A program made the position numbers and the translations under genes. The notes under the pieces were generated by a model. That model ran no database searches, was not told where the DNA came from, and saw only the letters and a program-made list of their open reading frames with translations. From assembly GCA_000708835.1 (NCBI GenBank), contig DF236962.1, positions 248,001 through 312,000 of the forward strand: 64,000 bases of DNA. Reading direction: 5' to 3'. Origin of the DNA: Klebsormidium nitens. Taxonomy: Eukaryota > Streptophyta > Klebsormidiophyceae > Klebsormidiales > Klebsormidiaceae. This document shows positions 1 through 18,100 of this stretch, piece after piece. Position 1 is the first letter of the stretch; each line of letters begins with the position of its first letter.

Positions 1-778
1 AATGCACACGCCTCCTTAGAACGTACCTACAACCGACTCCAACCCGTAAGCGACACGGAAATCATCGACTCTTCCGTCTTGCCAACATGTTTTTCGTTGT
101 GTGGAAATCGAAGACAGGTTCAACAAGAGCGGTGAAAACTTCTATGTCGACTTGAAATTGAACATTCAGAAATAATTCCTGGGACGCGGTCTTTGGTCCC
201 TTCGACTTGCATCCTCCATCAAAGGTTCCGGTCACGCCTCTCCAATCATCACTCGTGTAACATTCAAGCCCACTTCTTCTTCGCGAAATTTTTTTCGTCC
301 CGTCGCTGACGTCAGCAACATCTTTACCGGGGTTACTATCGGCAGCCTGCCTAAGACGGCTCCTTCTCCCCGAGCCTTTTCATGCGCCATAATGAATGCC
401 GGATCTCTGACTTCGTTCCTTTCCTGACGTAGCAACGTAATCACGGAAGCTATCGCCCAGGACGGCTCCTCCCGGGGCCTTTTCGCCTTTTCACGTTGCC
501 ATCTCCTTTTTCCTGATTTTGTCCTTCTCTGCCGTCAGCAATGTCATCACTGGGGCATTCGTCGCCGGCCTGCCGAGACGGCTCCTTCCCCCGGAGCCTT
601 TTCGGTTTTCCACGTTGCCAACTCGGAACCCTGACTTCGTTTCTGACATCAGCAACGTCATCAACTGGGCTATCTCGGCGGCCCCGCCCAGAACGGCTCC
701 TTCTCTTCGTCCTCTTCGAGAAGCGATTATCCCTTTTCCACGCTTCTGCAAGTCTAAATAGTCTCTTTCTGACGTCAG
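1..778 (+). other. Intron of GH9-1, containing a splice-junction array
   Basis: No GH9 exon is recognisable here on the plus strand. The penultimate exon expected to carry the HHRG motif must lie left of the window. Positions 1-300 show nothing recognisable. From about 306 onward the intron is made of decayed copies of the start of the terminal exon, described in the next entry. Short open frames on both strands are translations of this repeat and are not genes. Confidence 0.7.
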
Positions 779-850
779 CAACGTCATCACCGGGGCCATC
801 GTCGGCGGCCCCGCCCAGGACGGCTCCTTCTCCCTCGACCGCGGCAACTT
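306..850 (+). repeat. Five-copy tandem array of the GH9-1 terminal-exon start
   Basis: Five copies of a roughly 106-126 bp unit. Exon-like starts, just after an AG, lie at 316, 433, 539, 653 and 779. Each unit contains a pyrimidine-rich stretch, a tgacgtcag-like acceptor, then sequence related to the codons for NVITGAIVGGPAQDGSFS, then a gccttttc-type spacer. Only the last copy (779) reads on as an intact exon. The first four carry substitutions and indels, and the second has lost the complete cag. Repeat structure is read directly; origin by tandem duplication is inferred. Confidence 0.85.
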
Positions 851-1868
851 CAACAAGACCGAGCCCACCATCTACATCAACCCGGGCTTCTACGGCGCGG
901 CCGCGCGCCTCGTGCGCGGCACCGCGGCCGCGCTCGCGCCCGCCTGCGCGTCATCCGCGGCCGCCACACTGACAGCCGCGCCCCCCTCTCCCCCTGCCCC
1001 GACCACCCCGGCACCAAGCGACGCTCCGCCCACACTGATTCCGGTGCCAGTCGCCGTTGCTTCAGCGCCCGGAACCCCTCCCCCGAGCGCTTTTACACCG
1101 ACCGGTGCTCCTCCAGACCCGCTGACCGTTGCTCCAGCCCCTAGTCCTGCTTCTCTGACCGCTACGTCTCCCGCCCCAAGTATCGCGCTCCCGACGGTTA
1201 CTTCCGGCCCCAGTACTGCTCCCCCGACCACTACTCCTGTCCCCAGTACTGCTTCTCCGACCGTTCCTCCTGTCCCCACCACTGCTCCCCCAACCGCTGC
1301 TCCAGTCCTCAGCACTTTTCCCCCGGCCCCTGCTCCCGCTCCAAGTACCGCTCTCCTAACCGCTCAGGCGCCCGTGACGGATCCCGCGAGTCCTGCTATG
1401 ACACCCATAACCCCTCCCCCGACCCCCGCTCCAACGTCGAGTATCCCCGCCCCATTCTCCACTCCAGCGCCCCCGGCCACTGCTCCAGCGCCCGGTTCTC
1501 CTCCTCCGACCACTGCCTCAGCCGTTCCGACCCCTTCTCCCGCGCCCGGTTCTTCTTTCCCGACCACCGCTCCCAGTTCAGGCCCCGCCAGCCTCACCTT
1601 CTCAACGACAGTCGATTCCTCCTGGGCCCAAGGCGGGCAGACCTTCTTCCAGTACCGGGTTACCATCACGAACGTCAGCAAGGGGACGGCTCGTGACGTC
1701 GTGCTGACGTGCGCCGGGTTCAGCCCGGTGGACTACTGGAACCTCGTCCCCCTCGGGAACGGGCAGTGCGCATTGCCGGCGTGGCACGCTCCCCTGGCCC
1801 CGGGGGAAAGTTACATGTTCTTCTACGTCCAGACCGGCGACCCAGCGCAGTTCTCAGTGGCCCCTTGA
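779..1868 (+). CDS. GH9 endoglucanase with CBM49, C-terminal exon (partial)
   Basis: Terminal exon of a glycosyl hydrolase family 9 beta-1,4-glucanase, a secreted enzyme that cuts cellulose or related glucans in the wall. Acceptor AG is at 777-778; the first base completes a codon split in phase 2, and the stop TGA is at 1866-1868. About 363 residues are visible: the end of the GH9 domain (NVITGAIVGGPAQDGSFS, then the DRGNFNKTEP region with the Asp/Glu of GH9 signature 2, then YINPGF), a roughly 210-residue Pro/Thr/Ser/Ala linker, and a final beta-rich domain of about 90 residues with DYWNL and LAPGESYMFFYV, matching the CBM49 pattern. The earlier exons, including DAGD and HHRG, are outside the window. 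It stands tail to tail with paralogue GH9-2. Linker and CBM49 are in one frame, unlike GH9-2. Confidence 0.88.
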
Positions 1869-3875
1869 AGGATCTCCATTCTGGTTTGCTTCTGCTTAGA
1901 TTTGCAGGATCATAAGAAGTGCGTTCGCATGTATTGATCAGGTTGATGACTTTTGATACATAATCTCTTGAGGCGGACTGCTGCGGGGCGCTCGCTTTCA
2001 GGAGCCTGAGTTGCCTTTCAACGAATTCACAGCTTGTGCTTAAGCTTTCGGCGCATGTGGACGGAGGAACGAAAGTCGAACAAGGAGAGCCGTCAAAAAA
2101 ACCTACTAGTTAAACAGACAATCTTGGGGTTGGCGTAGCTTTTCAAGAGACGCCCGGTGAGGCCATGTTTTGCCCACGTCACAGGGGGGATCAATGGCCG
2201 AGAATGTCTCTGATAGTTACCGCATGTGAAGTACGCTCATTCAAGTTGATTACACAAAAATAGACCTTAGTTTCTGTGGAGCGTCAGATCATTTACTCAT
2301 TTATCAGTAGCCATCTCGAAAACGTTCTGTGATTGTATCCGACAATTTTGGTTGCACGATGATGGTGTGGCTGAGTTGCTCATATTTAGCAACGTGCACC
2401 GTTCGCGCACGACAAAGACGTACTTGGATGTATATCATTGCAGATGATAAGAAGTCGTCACGATTGTTCTATGCTTAGGTGGACGAGAAGGATCTGGCAG
2501 ATCCTTCACGTGCAACCGAGATGACCAGATGATATTGCAGGACGCCAGGCGGCTGATCTGTTGTAAGGTAGACGGTGGGCTGGCTGCAACTCTCCAAAAA
2601 TTCGAAAGTTGATTCGAATCTCAGGATCCAAATACAAGTAACAGCCTGACAGCTAGGTTCCTTATTACCGACTACGAACCTGGTGCACCATCCAGAGTCT
2701 CGATCGAGGATGTGTAAGAGCAACATACCAGATCTGAACGTTGTCAACTTAATGGAAGGAAGCGGGCCCTTCGGTCGACGTTGTGTCCGACACGTGCACG
2801 TCATGCATACTCTGCTGGCAATGATGTCAAATGCTTCGTGCATTGTTGTCTGTCTTTATCATGTTCGTTCCAAATACTGGGCCGATGGAATTGAGGGTAC
2901 GCTTGATATGGGCGACACAACCGCAAAAGGATGACACGGATTTGCAACCGCGATCGAGGCAATCTCATTTGCCAGCTCATCGAACACCTCTGGAATAATT
3001 GGAGAATTGAACGATAAGCTTTTTAATTATGTGTAGCCAGGTATAAGACAAGTCCAACTAAACCATGACGATGCAATCTGTGCCAGAACATGTTTACGAT
3101 TTGACATGCAAAAGCAGCGGGTCAAACATCCAATAATTATTTTAGTGATGAACAAACTGGCGGCCGCAGCAATGCTGATTGCGATTGAATTGAGTGGAGT
3201 GAGAAGTGGAGAAAGTGATTCCCGGCGTACCCGTTTTATTGCGATGTCCAAAATATATTCAGACCAGCTTCAAAATGGTCGATGTCCAATCTGTTCAACG
3301 TGGTCTATTTCTCAATGCCGTGAGCGGCCGACGTGCAGAGGTCAGAAGCACCTGACTCTCGACGTTTGGCTCTTTTCTCGGGCTTATAAATTCCTACCTT
3401 GCTAGCTTCCTGTCTGAGGTCACTCCTGCTTTCGAAAGTCTCGTCGGCAGTGGCAGTCCTGTTAAAAATTACCTGGGGCCGTCCTTACATGAGCTGTGTA
3501 AGCTATTGTTGTTGACTGATGAGGGCACCAATCTTTGACTAGCACTGCGCTAACCTTCTGGCCGGCTAGATGCTGAAAGAATGCAGCTGTAGAGAAGAGG
3601 AATATACTGTACCAAGTTTCGACCCGTACCAACAACCTATGGTTATACTGTCATATAAGCTATACCTGTGTTGTTGCCCGCGGTGGGGCAACTGCGACAA
3701 TGAATGGACCGTCGTAACCTAGACACCCGCGATCACAGAATGAGTGATCTTAACCAACTCCGTTTCCTTAACCGAACCCACAAGCCTCCTCCATAACCGA
3801 ACCAAACGACGGCTCGCTCAAGCTGAGCAAGCCCGCCGAAGCGAACCCAAAACACCCCCCCGAAGCGGGGAGCTT
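1869..3875. other. Convergent intergenic region between the two GH9 genes
   Basis: About 2 kb between two stop codons. It should hold the 3' UTRs and polyadenylation sites of both genes. Open frames here are short, lack family resemblance and have no consistent splice sites. I see no RNA gene or mobile element. Confidence 0.6.
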
Positions 3876-9687
<5,812 letters not shown>

Positions 9688-11699
9688 GTCTGCAGTTCGA
9701 TTGCACAAGACTTGCTAGAAATGCTGATGTACAAAGTGCAGATTGCGAGCTTATGAAAGCAGCAAGTAGGAGCTCAAAGAGAAGCGCTTGTATAAAGCTG
9801 ATTTGCTAGGTCGACTAGGTATCGACCGGGGAAGAGGCGTTGATCGCTGACTGTGCAGAGCGGAATTCAGAGCTAATAGTTCTTCCCTTGCTTGCCTTTC
9901 TGCTGCGCCCGTGTCTTCAAGTTTTGAAAGTTTGAATTCACCTGTTGCTTTATGAGCTTCCAAATCTCAACGTGGCTTCCAATGCTGCAATGCTGGAATC
10001 CTGGAAGCTTAGCAAAGCCTTGCAGGCGAAGACTCTTTGAAGCTGCTGGAAACTCCCCCCCTGTGACCAGCTGTTGTGACGAAGGCGGCTGATTGTCAAA
10101 ATGACGGTCACTACCAAGTGAGGACACGTTTGAACAATGTTGCGCGTCTTGCTTTGTCGGCGCTGCTGTCTTCGAAGTCAAAAGGGGGCCATGCACGAGA
10201 AGTGAGGCAATGCTGATTTAGGGTTGCAAGCAGCCAATCAAAACCCAAATGCTGCCACGAACAGGTCGTCCTTCTTCAAACCAGCAGCAATCACCTTGCG
10301 GCAGCCTAGCGTTCTCTCAGCTCCTGAAAAAGTTTGCTCTCCTTGTGCAATGCCAGGCGCGGGGCAGCCATGGCGGCGCGCATCTCTGCTGCGCCCATTG
10401 CTGTTTTCAGCAGCTAGCTTGAGCGGGCCCGCTGCTAGATTGCTGACGAGATGGTCGCCAGGAAAGATTGTGGCGCGGCTCCAGTCTTCGACGGTTGCTG
10501 GATTCTCATTGGCGACGCCGCTGCCAAACCCCTCACAGGCTTACATGTGTCGGCATCTGCGAGTTGCAATCCCCGCGGATATTCGCAGCCGTTGATATTT
10601 TGTGCCTTTGCTGCACGTGCTCTTGATGCGGCCGTTGCCGAGCCAGATGATGTCAGCATCGGCTGACCACGTGATAGTACGTGCATCAGCGGAGCTGTGC
10701 CCCAGTCAATCGACGGCCACGATTCTTTTGCAATGACTTCAACATGTGCCGTTGATCATACATCGTAAATCGGGCGGCTGGCGTCTGATTGTCCCGGTCA
10801 CGTGGTTTCAAGGAAAGAATAATTACTGAACTTCTCAGCACACGTTGTCCATAGAATCGGTCCATATTCTACATAAATGCGCGTTTATCGTCGAAACGCC
10901 GGTTTGGATGCCGCGCGTGCGGGCTATTTTGCATTTTAGCGACAGAATTTAGTGACGGATCGTACCTCACGTCAATTCCGTCAAACAGAATCTACGGCCA
11001 TTTTCAGACGCCGTCGAAAATGACTCCTCGGGGAACTTCATTAGAGCGACTGTCTCGGTGTGTTCTACACGCAGAAAGTCGCTGCATTTCAAGACCCGGG
11101 GGAAGAAGACAAAAGTAGATTTGATATCTTGGAATTTTTCAGTTACGTACTCGGGTTTAGTAACGATCGGTGTACCGGGTGATCGCTGTTGACGTGTGTT
11201 GACCTAGTCGTCAATCCCGGTTGATTCCGACTATCACGCTGGCCGGTCATTCCGACTCATGCAAAATTCAGTAAACTCATATTCAACAATCACTCCGGCT
11301 TCTCTTTCCCGGTAGTTAGCCTCGGTACTTCGTTCCACGCTTCTGGCAACCTTGGTGCCCGGCGATCTGTGGCGAAGTTCAGTGTCACCTCGTAGATTAG
11401 TTACCTGCGTCATGGCATGTTGATTTTAGGGCGCGCGGCGCGCGCACGAGCTAGTAGTGCGCTTTGGTTGGCTTTGCTCTGCTTTTGCTAATTTGCTATT
11501 AGTTTGCTTTGTCAATGTTGGCGCCAGCTTCAGAATCACAGCTTTGAAATCATTGCGCAAGGTTGTTGAAACTGTTCATGCAGCCGTTTTGCAAGTCTCT
11601 ACTGATTCTGTAGCTCGTCAAACTATTTTCTGCTCAAATTTGCTCTGGTGTTTGAGAAGGGACACCACTTCAAGGACGTATTGAAGTGGTGTAGTCGGA
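9688..11699. other. Divergent promoter region, GH9-2 / NC2-beta
   Basis: About 2 kb between the start codons of two genes transcribed away from each other. It should contain both promoters and 5' UTRs. No open frame shows recognisable similarity and I see no repeat. Near 11430-11445 there is a GC-rich palindromic stretch (gcgcgcggcgcgcgc) about 255 bp before the NC2-beta ATG. Confidence 0.55.
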
Positions 11700-13990
11700 A
11701 TGGCGGACTTGGAGACGACCGCAGGAAAGCCCAAGGACACTGATGTAGGATTGCCCAAGGGTAAGTCTCTAGCTATCCATCAATCAAAAGGTGCACATGA
11801 GGAGTCTGTGGAAAGTTGTTTTTGGATAAAGTACAGCGTAAAATTGGCTTTACCACCTTAGACGTGGTACATTCGGGCGCCTGCAGCATTGCTACAAAGT
11901 TTTTCATCGAGCAAAAGAGGAAAGTTCTTTATCTACCAGCTTACCCTCATGGTGGTCAAAAGTAGACACCGGCAAGCAGGACATCTTCCCCAAAGCAACA
12001 GCGTAATAGTGGGGTTTAAGAAATAGACCAAACTTCTTTCTGGCTGTACCTCGTGCAGCTACTGTCCACAAAGTCGTGCGCGAGATGTTTCCGCCCGATG
12101 CACGGCTGTCGAACGAAGTCAAGGATCTTCTTGCAGATTGCTGCACAGGTAAAGCCGCTTGCTATCTGGCCGTCAAGAGTACCTAGTACAGGCGTGGTCC
12201 CTCGTTTCTTTCCAGGGTTTCATGTTAGGCATCTCCTATTCGTGCAGAGTCTGGGCATGTTGCCCTTCATTTGTCAGAATGTTCGTTTGCAATTGTGGAT
12301 GCCAACCACAATCTGCCTACTCTGTAAGCTGGCACTAGCAGGAAAGAAAAGTTGCCTCTTGAGCTTTGCCACGTCATCGGACTCAGGTGCAGGAAAGGAA
12401 AGAGGGCTTGTCTCTGGCTGTCGTGGCCAGAAACACCGAATCGAGACTCCACTAAAGCCATGACGTCTCCACCATGGGTCCTGCATAGGTCCTGTCAATA
12501 CTCTTTCGGGAGGCGATAGCTGACATTCGGACCCGTCTTGTTGTGAGGTCAAGTCTATGCACTAGGCCATCTTCTCTGACCGTCGCTGACCATCCTTGTG
12601 CAGAATTCATCACTTTGGTCTCGTCGGAAGCTAACGAACTTTGCGACAAGGAGAAGAGGTCCACTCTCATGCCAGAGCACGTGCTGGCTGCCTTGGAGGT
12701 GAGCTTGTCTCCTGTCAAGTTGTCGCAAGCTTCACTGCTGTAAACCAAACGTTTCTTTGGTTTTGAGATGCCTTTTGTTGAGTTCTTTTTCGTACGTCCG
12801 TCACCCAGGCCGAATCCTTAACCAAGTTTTTTGAGAAGGGCTTTTCTGTGGCCTTCTCGACTTGACTCCCATCCTGTCTTTGCTTTGGGCCTTGCCAATT
12901 GTGGGACTCAGAAGCCGACTTGTTACTGCTTATGGAGGCTTTTCGAGGCTGGCCATCGGATAAAGAAACGACCCCATAGTCCCCGTCGAAAAAGTCTTGT
13001 GCACTTGCTGAAGAACGTTTATCCAGACACATGCCCAAGGTTTGCAGATGCCACTTTTGTGGCCCTTGTCAAAGTTGAAAGCGGAGGCAATAGAATGATT
13101 GACCTCCTCATCTGTTTTCTGTTCCAGAACCTCGGTTTTGCGAACTTGCTGGACGAAGTCAAGGAGACGTGGCGGCAGCACAAAGCCGCAATGCTGGTGA
13201 GTTGTCAGTCTCTAGAACACATTGTCCGGAACTGCTGTCCCAACCCGTTCCTGCGGCCACGTGAAAAGAGCTTCAATCTGTACCTTCACACAAGGTATCC
13301 TTGGGGGTGGGTACAGAGTAGGAGGTTGGGTTCGACCGTTTGCGCCGGATCCAATCTGTGGTGTGTTAAAGTGACTAAAGGTCTCTTATTGGCCTTAGAA
13401 GTTGGAATGCAAGTCGAGATGCATCAGCCGCTGTAAGTTCCTCTTTACAATTTCTGCCTATTGCTCTGTGAGTCCACATCTAATCTTCGCCGCCTCCGTC
13501 TGCCATTTGTTTCTGGGTATGAACATTACATGCTGGACAGGGAGCAGGCGGCGAATGAACAAGATTGGCATCGGACAGCGAAACCTCGGCCCTGTAACAG
13601 CCCTTCAAGCCTCAATAAACGTCTAGCTGTTTATATTCGTCACCATATCCAGCTCCTCTTCGACTCTCCTGCAGTCGCTGGCGAATCCAAGTGTTCGAAT
13701 GTTTCCTTTTCCGGATACATTCGAGGACCTGCCTTTGCAACCAAGTCTGATCTTGCTCACTCGTTGACAGGCCGACCACCCATGCGAGCAACCAATCGGC
13801 CTCCACTACTCACGCACCCTTGATGCGCCTACTTTGCTTTTCCCTTCAGGAGTCTCCAAAGCCGATGGACAAGTGGTCCAAGCAAGGGCCCAAAATGTCG
13901 GACGAAGAGGCCATCGCCGCCCAGCAGAAAATGTTTGCTGAGGCGCGTGCGCGGATGCAGACCAAGAGCCCGCTGGGAGAGTCGTTGTGA
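11700..13990 (+). CDS. DR1: NC2-beta / DR1 TBP-binding repressor subunit
   Basis: Beta subunit of negative cofactor 2, a nuclear histone-fold protein that pairs with NC2-alpha (DRAP1), binds TBP on promoters and blocks TFIIA/TFIIB entry. Exons: 11700-11760, 12059-12148, 12604-12698, 13128-13196, 13850-13990; 456 nt, 151 residues, all phases consistent. Residues about 17-100 carry the NF-YB-type histone fold: LPKATVHKVVREMFPPD (alpha 1), NEVKDLLADCCTEFITLVSS (alpha 2), ANELCDKEKRSTLMPEHVLAALE (loop 2 and alpha 3), LGFANLLDEV. The C-terminal part DEEAIAAQQKMFAEARARM matches the conserved NC2-beta tail, which separates it from NF-YB and LEC1 proteins. The start is the first ATG and gives the usual short N terminus. 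Intron 4 is long (653 bp) for so small a gene. It converges on CFAP46. Confidence 0.95.
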
Positions 13991-15193
13991 CGCGCGTCGG
14001 GTGGTGCCGAACGCATATGGCGCTTGCGTTGAGCTCGCAGCCGGTTGCGAGTTCACGTGATGATCGCGGGATGGGGCCACGAATGCTGTGAACATCGGTC
14101 GCATATTGGCAGGCACAATCGGTTGTATGTCGGCCCTTGAATTTTGGAGAAGCAAAGATGGGGAACGGAATGGTATCGACGATAAAAATTTGGAAGGAGC
14201 CGAAACAGCAGTTGGTCCAATGGAGCCCGGCGGTTCAAGTACAACCTTTTTACAATAGCAAGCAACTCTTCGTCGAAAGCAAGCATCGGGGCTTGCCCAA
14301 TAGTACTTCAACGGTCAAAAGAACATCGAAATCCGAGGTGACAATCATTGACAAAATAACCAGCCTCTCACTCGTCGGTAGCCGAAAGGAGCTCAAGGAC
14401 GTTGTGACAGGAGATCTTCACCGGGCCCTCTTCCGATTAGCAAGCGTGCTACGCGAAGAGAGCTCTGGATCGTGAGTCGTATTGAAGAAACGAGTTTGTG
14501 TACTTTAGCAGACAGCAGGGAAAACCTTCTGCCAATACAGTATAGTGACATAGACAATCCTAAACCTTTACTCGAAGCCTGTGCGTGCATGATTTCAAAT
14601 TCCATGGGTGTGGACCGTATCGTGATATAATGTGTAACATGGCACGCGCTGACAACTGTGCATGGCATGCAGGAAAGCTGTGCATGTGCTAAGTTGGTAC
14701 CAAGGTCGCACAAGTGCACAACTCCAAGGTTGGAGGCTTGACGTTTTCAAGCTACGGTACTTGCATGGTCATTTGAACTAGATCACTCGGCATCGACAGT
14801 GCCAGGATCATGACGAATGGGCCGGCTGCATGAATAAATAGGTATTTTCCGAATAAGCCCGATTTAATAAGTCCACGAACGGGCGGCGTAGAAATCCAGG
14901 CATAAGAGGCCTGGGGCATGTTGCTTCTGTCGACGCGCAATTTAAGTGACGGTATACGGATCTTAAGTCAGGGTATAACAATGCACACGTGCATTCTTTT
15001 CGGTTTGCTCTGTTACGTCTATCATTCAAAAAGCATCAATCGGATCCCAATTGCAGATTGAATGCATTTGACGATTCTATGCGTGCATGATCATTCGCCG
15101 TGCAAAGATCTTTGGTAATGTTCCCATCATATAACCAAAATCCACAACTTATCTTCTTGTCAACCAAGAAGTCATGTACATTTTGTTACTTGC
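13991..15193. other. Convergent intergenic region, NC2-beta / CFAP46
   Basis: 1.2 kb between two stop codons. Only short unsupported open frames are present; no repeat or RNA gene recognised. It is presumed to carry the two 3' UTRs. Confidence 0.6.
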
Positions 15194-18100
15194 TTATCCC
15201 GGAGTCAACATTGGCAGTCCATAGAGCACCATGTTTGCGGATAGCGACCGCAGCTCAGTCGCATCAACTTTCGAAGACGCCTCTCTTAGGGCTTGCCCCA
15301 CATTCACCCCTGGCTGACTCGTCAGGCTTTGCAGGAGACCACTTACGAGGGTCTGGTTGGCGTCTATCGTGCTCACCGCCTGCAAAGCAAGAAGATTCGC
15401 ATCGTGAACAAGCTGGAAGGCAGAAACGTGTCACCTGATATCTTTCTGTACAGCGAGTTAGCTTTGTAAAAATGTTTCGTAGGTGTGAGTCGGAGCAATA
15501 TGCAAGCCAAAGGGAAAGAGAAGAACTCGAAGTTCTCCCTTGGAACACTGTCTGATAGACTGATTGGCCTAGATTACGACGGCGGCAAGAATTAGACATG
15601 ACACAAGGTGATTGCTAACATAACTGAGATTATAACATTGATCAGAACTCTCCTCACAGAGTCGAAGCGCCATCCTAAAATGAATTGCTGCCGTACGGAG
15701 CGGGAATGGAACGACGTCAGCAAGCAGGGCGCTCCGCTCACCTGGTTGACGGCGATGCTGCTGACGCCGCACAACGTCAGCAGGGCCGCGGTGCTGGCCG
15801 GCCGCTCGAGCTCGCGCGCTTCGTGGCTCTTGCGGTTGTCCAAGAAAGCCTGCAGAAACGGAACCGAAACGGACTTTCGAGTTTTGCATTGAAAAAGTGA
15901 GAAAGCTCGTCTGCGGTCCTCCGAGATACTGAGACATCTTTTGATGGATCCTGGAAACAACAGGATGCTTAATGGCGGACGGACGCCGAAAAGCGAATGC
16001 TGACCGCACGGGCAAGGGGAAAACTCTCTCTTCGAGGGACCACGTGGGGTCCGGACGCCGTATTGCTCAAATTGACGCATGCTATACTCAACAGACTCTG
16101 AATCCGATCTGATCGTTAGATAGAAAACCCCGCAAGCCCCGTGCCATTCTGTCAGAGTCTTACGCAAAATAAACCCTGCCGCTTGGACAGATACAAGGAA
16201 ATCACTGACTCTCCTCAGTAGTACAGTACGCGCAAGCAGGTCTGTTTGGTTCCTGTTGGTTGAATGTAGAAGGTAGCGGGACGGAATCGCGCCTCGCAAG
16301 CCCAAACCACCGAAGAAGAATCAGGCAGTCACCCCTACCACGAGATTGAATGAGTGGGAAAAGGAGTTACCATAACCACTCCCCTGTTTTCTGAGATATT
16401 CAAAGTTCGACAAACGAATTGAAAGTCGCATCGGATCGCTCACCTGCCGCCGCAGGCTCTCATCGCTGACGCTCATTGCAGCCAGGACGGCCAGCTGGCA
16501 CGTGCCCAGATCGAGCGCCGCGAGCGCGGCCGCGCTGACGTAAGCGAGGAACCTCCCCACGCCCACGAAAATCATGCCGCTGCTAGTTGCCACGAGCCGT
16601 TGGATCTCGCCGTCGCTCGGCACGTGCTCCGCTCCCGTGAGGCCACGCCACTCCTTCGCATTGAAGTTCCCGGCCAATGCTTGGCTGATCTCAGAGAAGG
16701 CCTCGGCCAAAGGGGGCGTGACACGTGTCGGCAGGCGCGCGGCGCGCGGCTTGTCCTCGTTCTGAGGATCGACCACGTAGCACATGCGCCGGAGGTCTAG
16801 GGGCAGGGTGTGGGAGGGTTTGGACGCGGCCGCGCGCGCGACCCGGTGCGCGAAGACCGCCAGCGAGAAGTCCCTCGAAACGGAGAGGACTTGAGGCGGT
16901 TGGAACTCTGGTAAGCATTCGAAGGGTAGCGCCGCTATCGCCCCGTCAAGAAACAGTACCAGCTGTCGAGGCGCGAGTGGGGCTGCGGAAGCCGCGTTCT
17001 GAATCGGCCCTTCCGGAGGGCTAGGTTTGTCTGACTGGCGTGACTCGCTTCTGTCCCCTTGAGGCGAACTCTCAGTCGCGCGGCCGGTGGCCGCGTCAAA
17101 TGCCGCTTTCAACGGCTGGAAGAATTCGCGCATCCGGTCGATCAGAGCCGTCCACCGCTCCTCGAGGTCCGCATCCAACGGCGTCCGTTGCAGCCGCGAC
17201 GCGGGCCGGCTGGGCGGCTTTGAAGCCCGCCCAGCGCGCGAGTCCGCGCGCGGGCCTTTCTCGGGCGCGCCGGCTTTCTCCGCCCCTTTCGCGACCTTCG
17301 ACAGCCCGGAGGCTTCTCCCGGGGGCGGTGTCTCCTTCCCCTTTGGCTTGCCGACGTTCGCGGTCCCTGGAGCGAGCTTCCCAACGCTCACTGCGCTGAC
17401 GTCACCATCGGCACGGTTTTCAACGGGCGCCACGTGCGCGCGCGCCACGGCGCGCTTCGCCTGGTTGCGCCAAACCTCGAAACCCTTTACGAGGTCGAAG
17501 AGCGGGCGCCCGCCGTCTTCCAGATCTAACCTGATCACTTCGATTCTGCGCTCCTTCGTCTTGGGCTCCGCTCCCTCTTCGCCGCTCTTCTCACTTTGCG
17601 GTGTCTCTTTCTGGGGGACTCCGCCCTTCCCTTTGCTCGTCCTGCGTTTAGAACCCGGTCCTCCCTTGTCCTTCACCCCGGCAGCTTCGTCCGCTTTCCC
17701 CTTTTCCCCCACCTGCCCGGTAGGAAACTCCGAGGGTACCGGCCCGATAGAAACGGCATAGAGCGCCCCCCGCTTCTCATCCAAATGCAGAATCAGTCCC
17801 GCCGCGTCGCTCGGCAGCCTCGCAATCGCCTCCCCAAAGGACTGATTCTTCACCCCCTCCAAAACCCCCCACGCGCAGGGCGACGCCGCGCGGACCGCGG
17901 CTTCCGCTGACGTCACGTCCAGGTCATCCGCTGGGTTTTGAAGCACCCGGAAGTCCGCGAAAGGGGGTTCCGGCCAACCGCTGAAACGTCCTTCCCGGCT
18001 CTTCACACTGGCGAGTTTTCGAAGCGCGACGATCTGCGCGTCGTCCCTCGCGCACGCGGTTTCGAGCGCGTCTTTCAGAAACGCGCGCGCCTTGCAGCCC

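Noticed and set aside
890-1315. Minus-strand Gly/Val/Ala-rich open frame
   Set aside because: Antisense reading of the GH9-1 linker.
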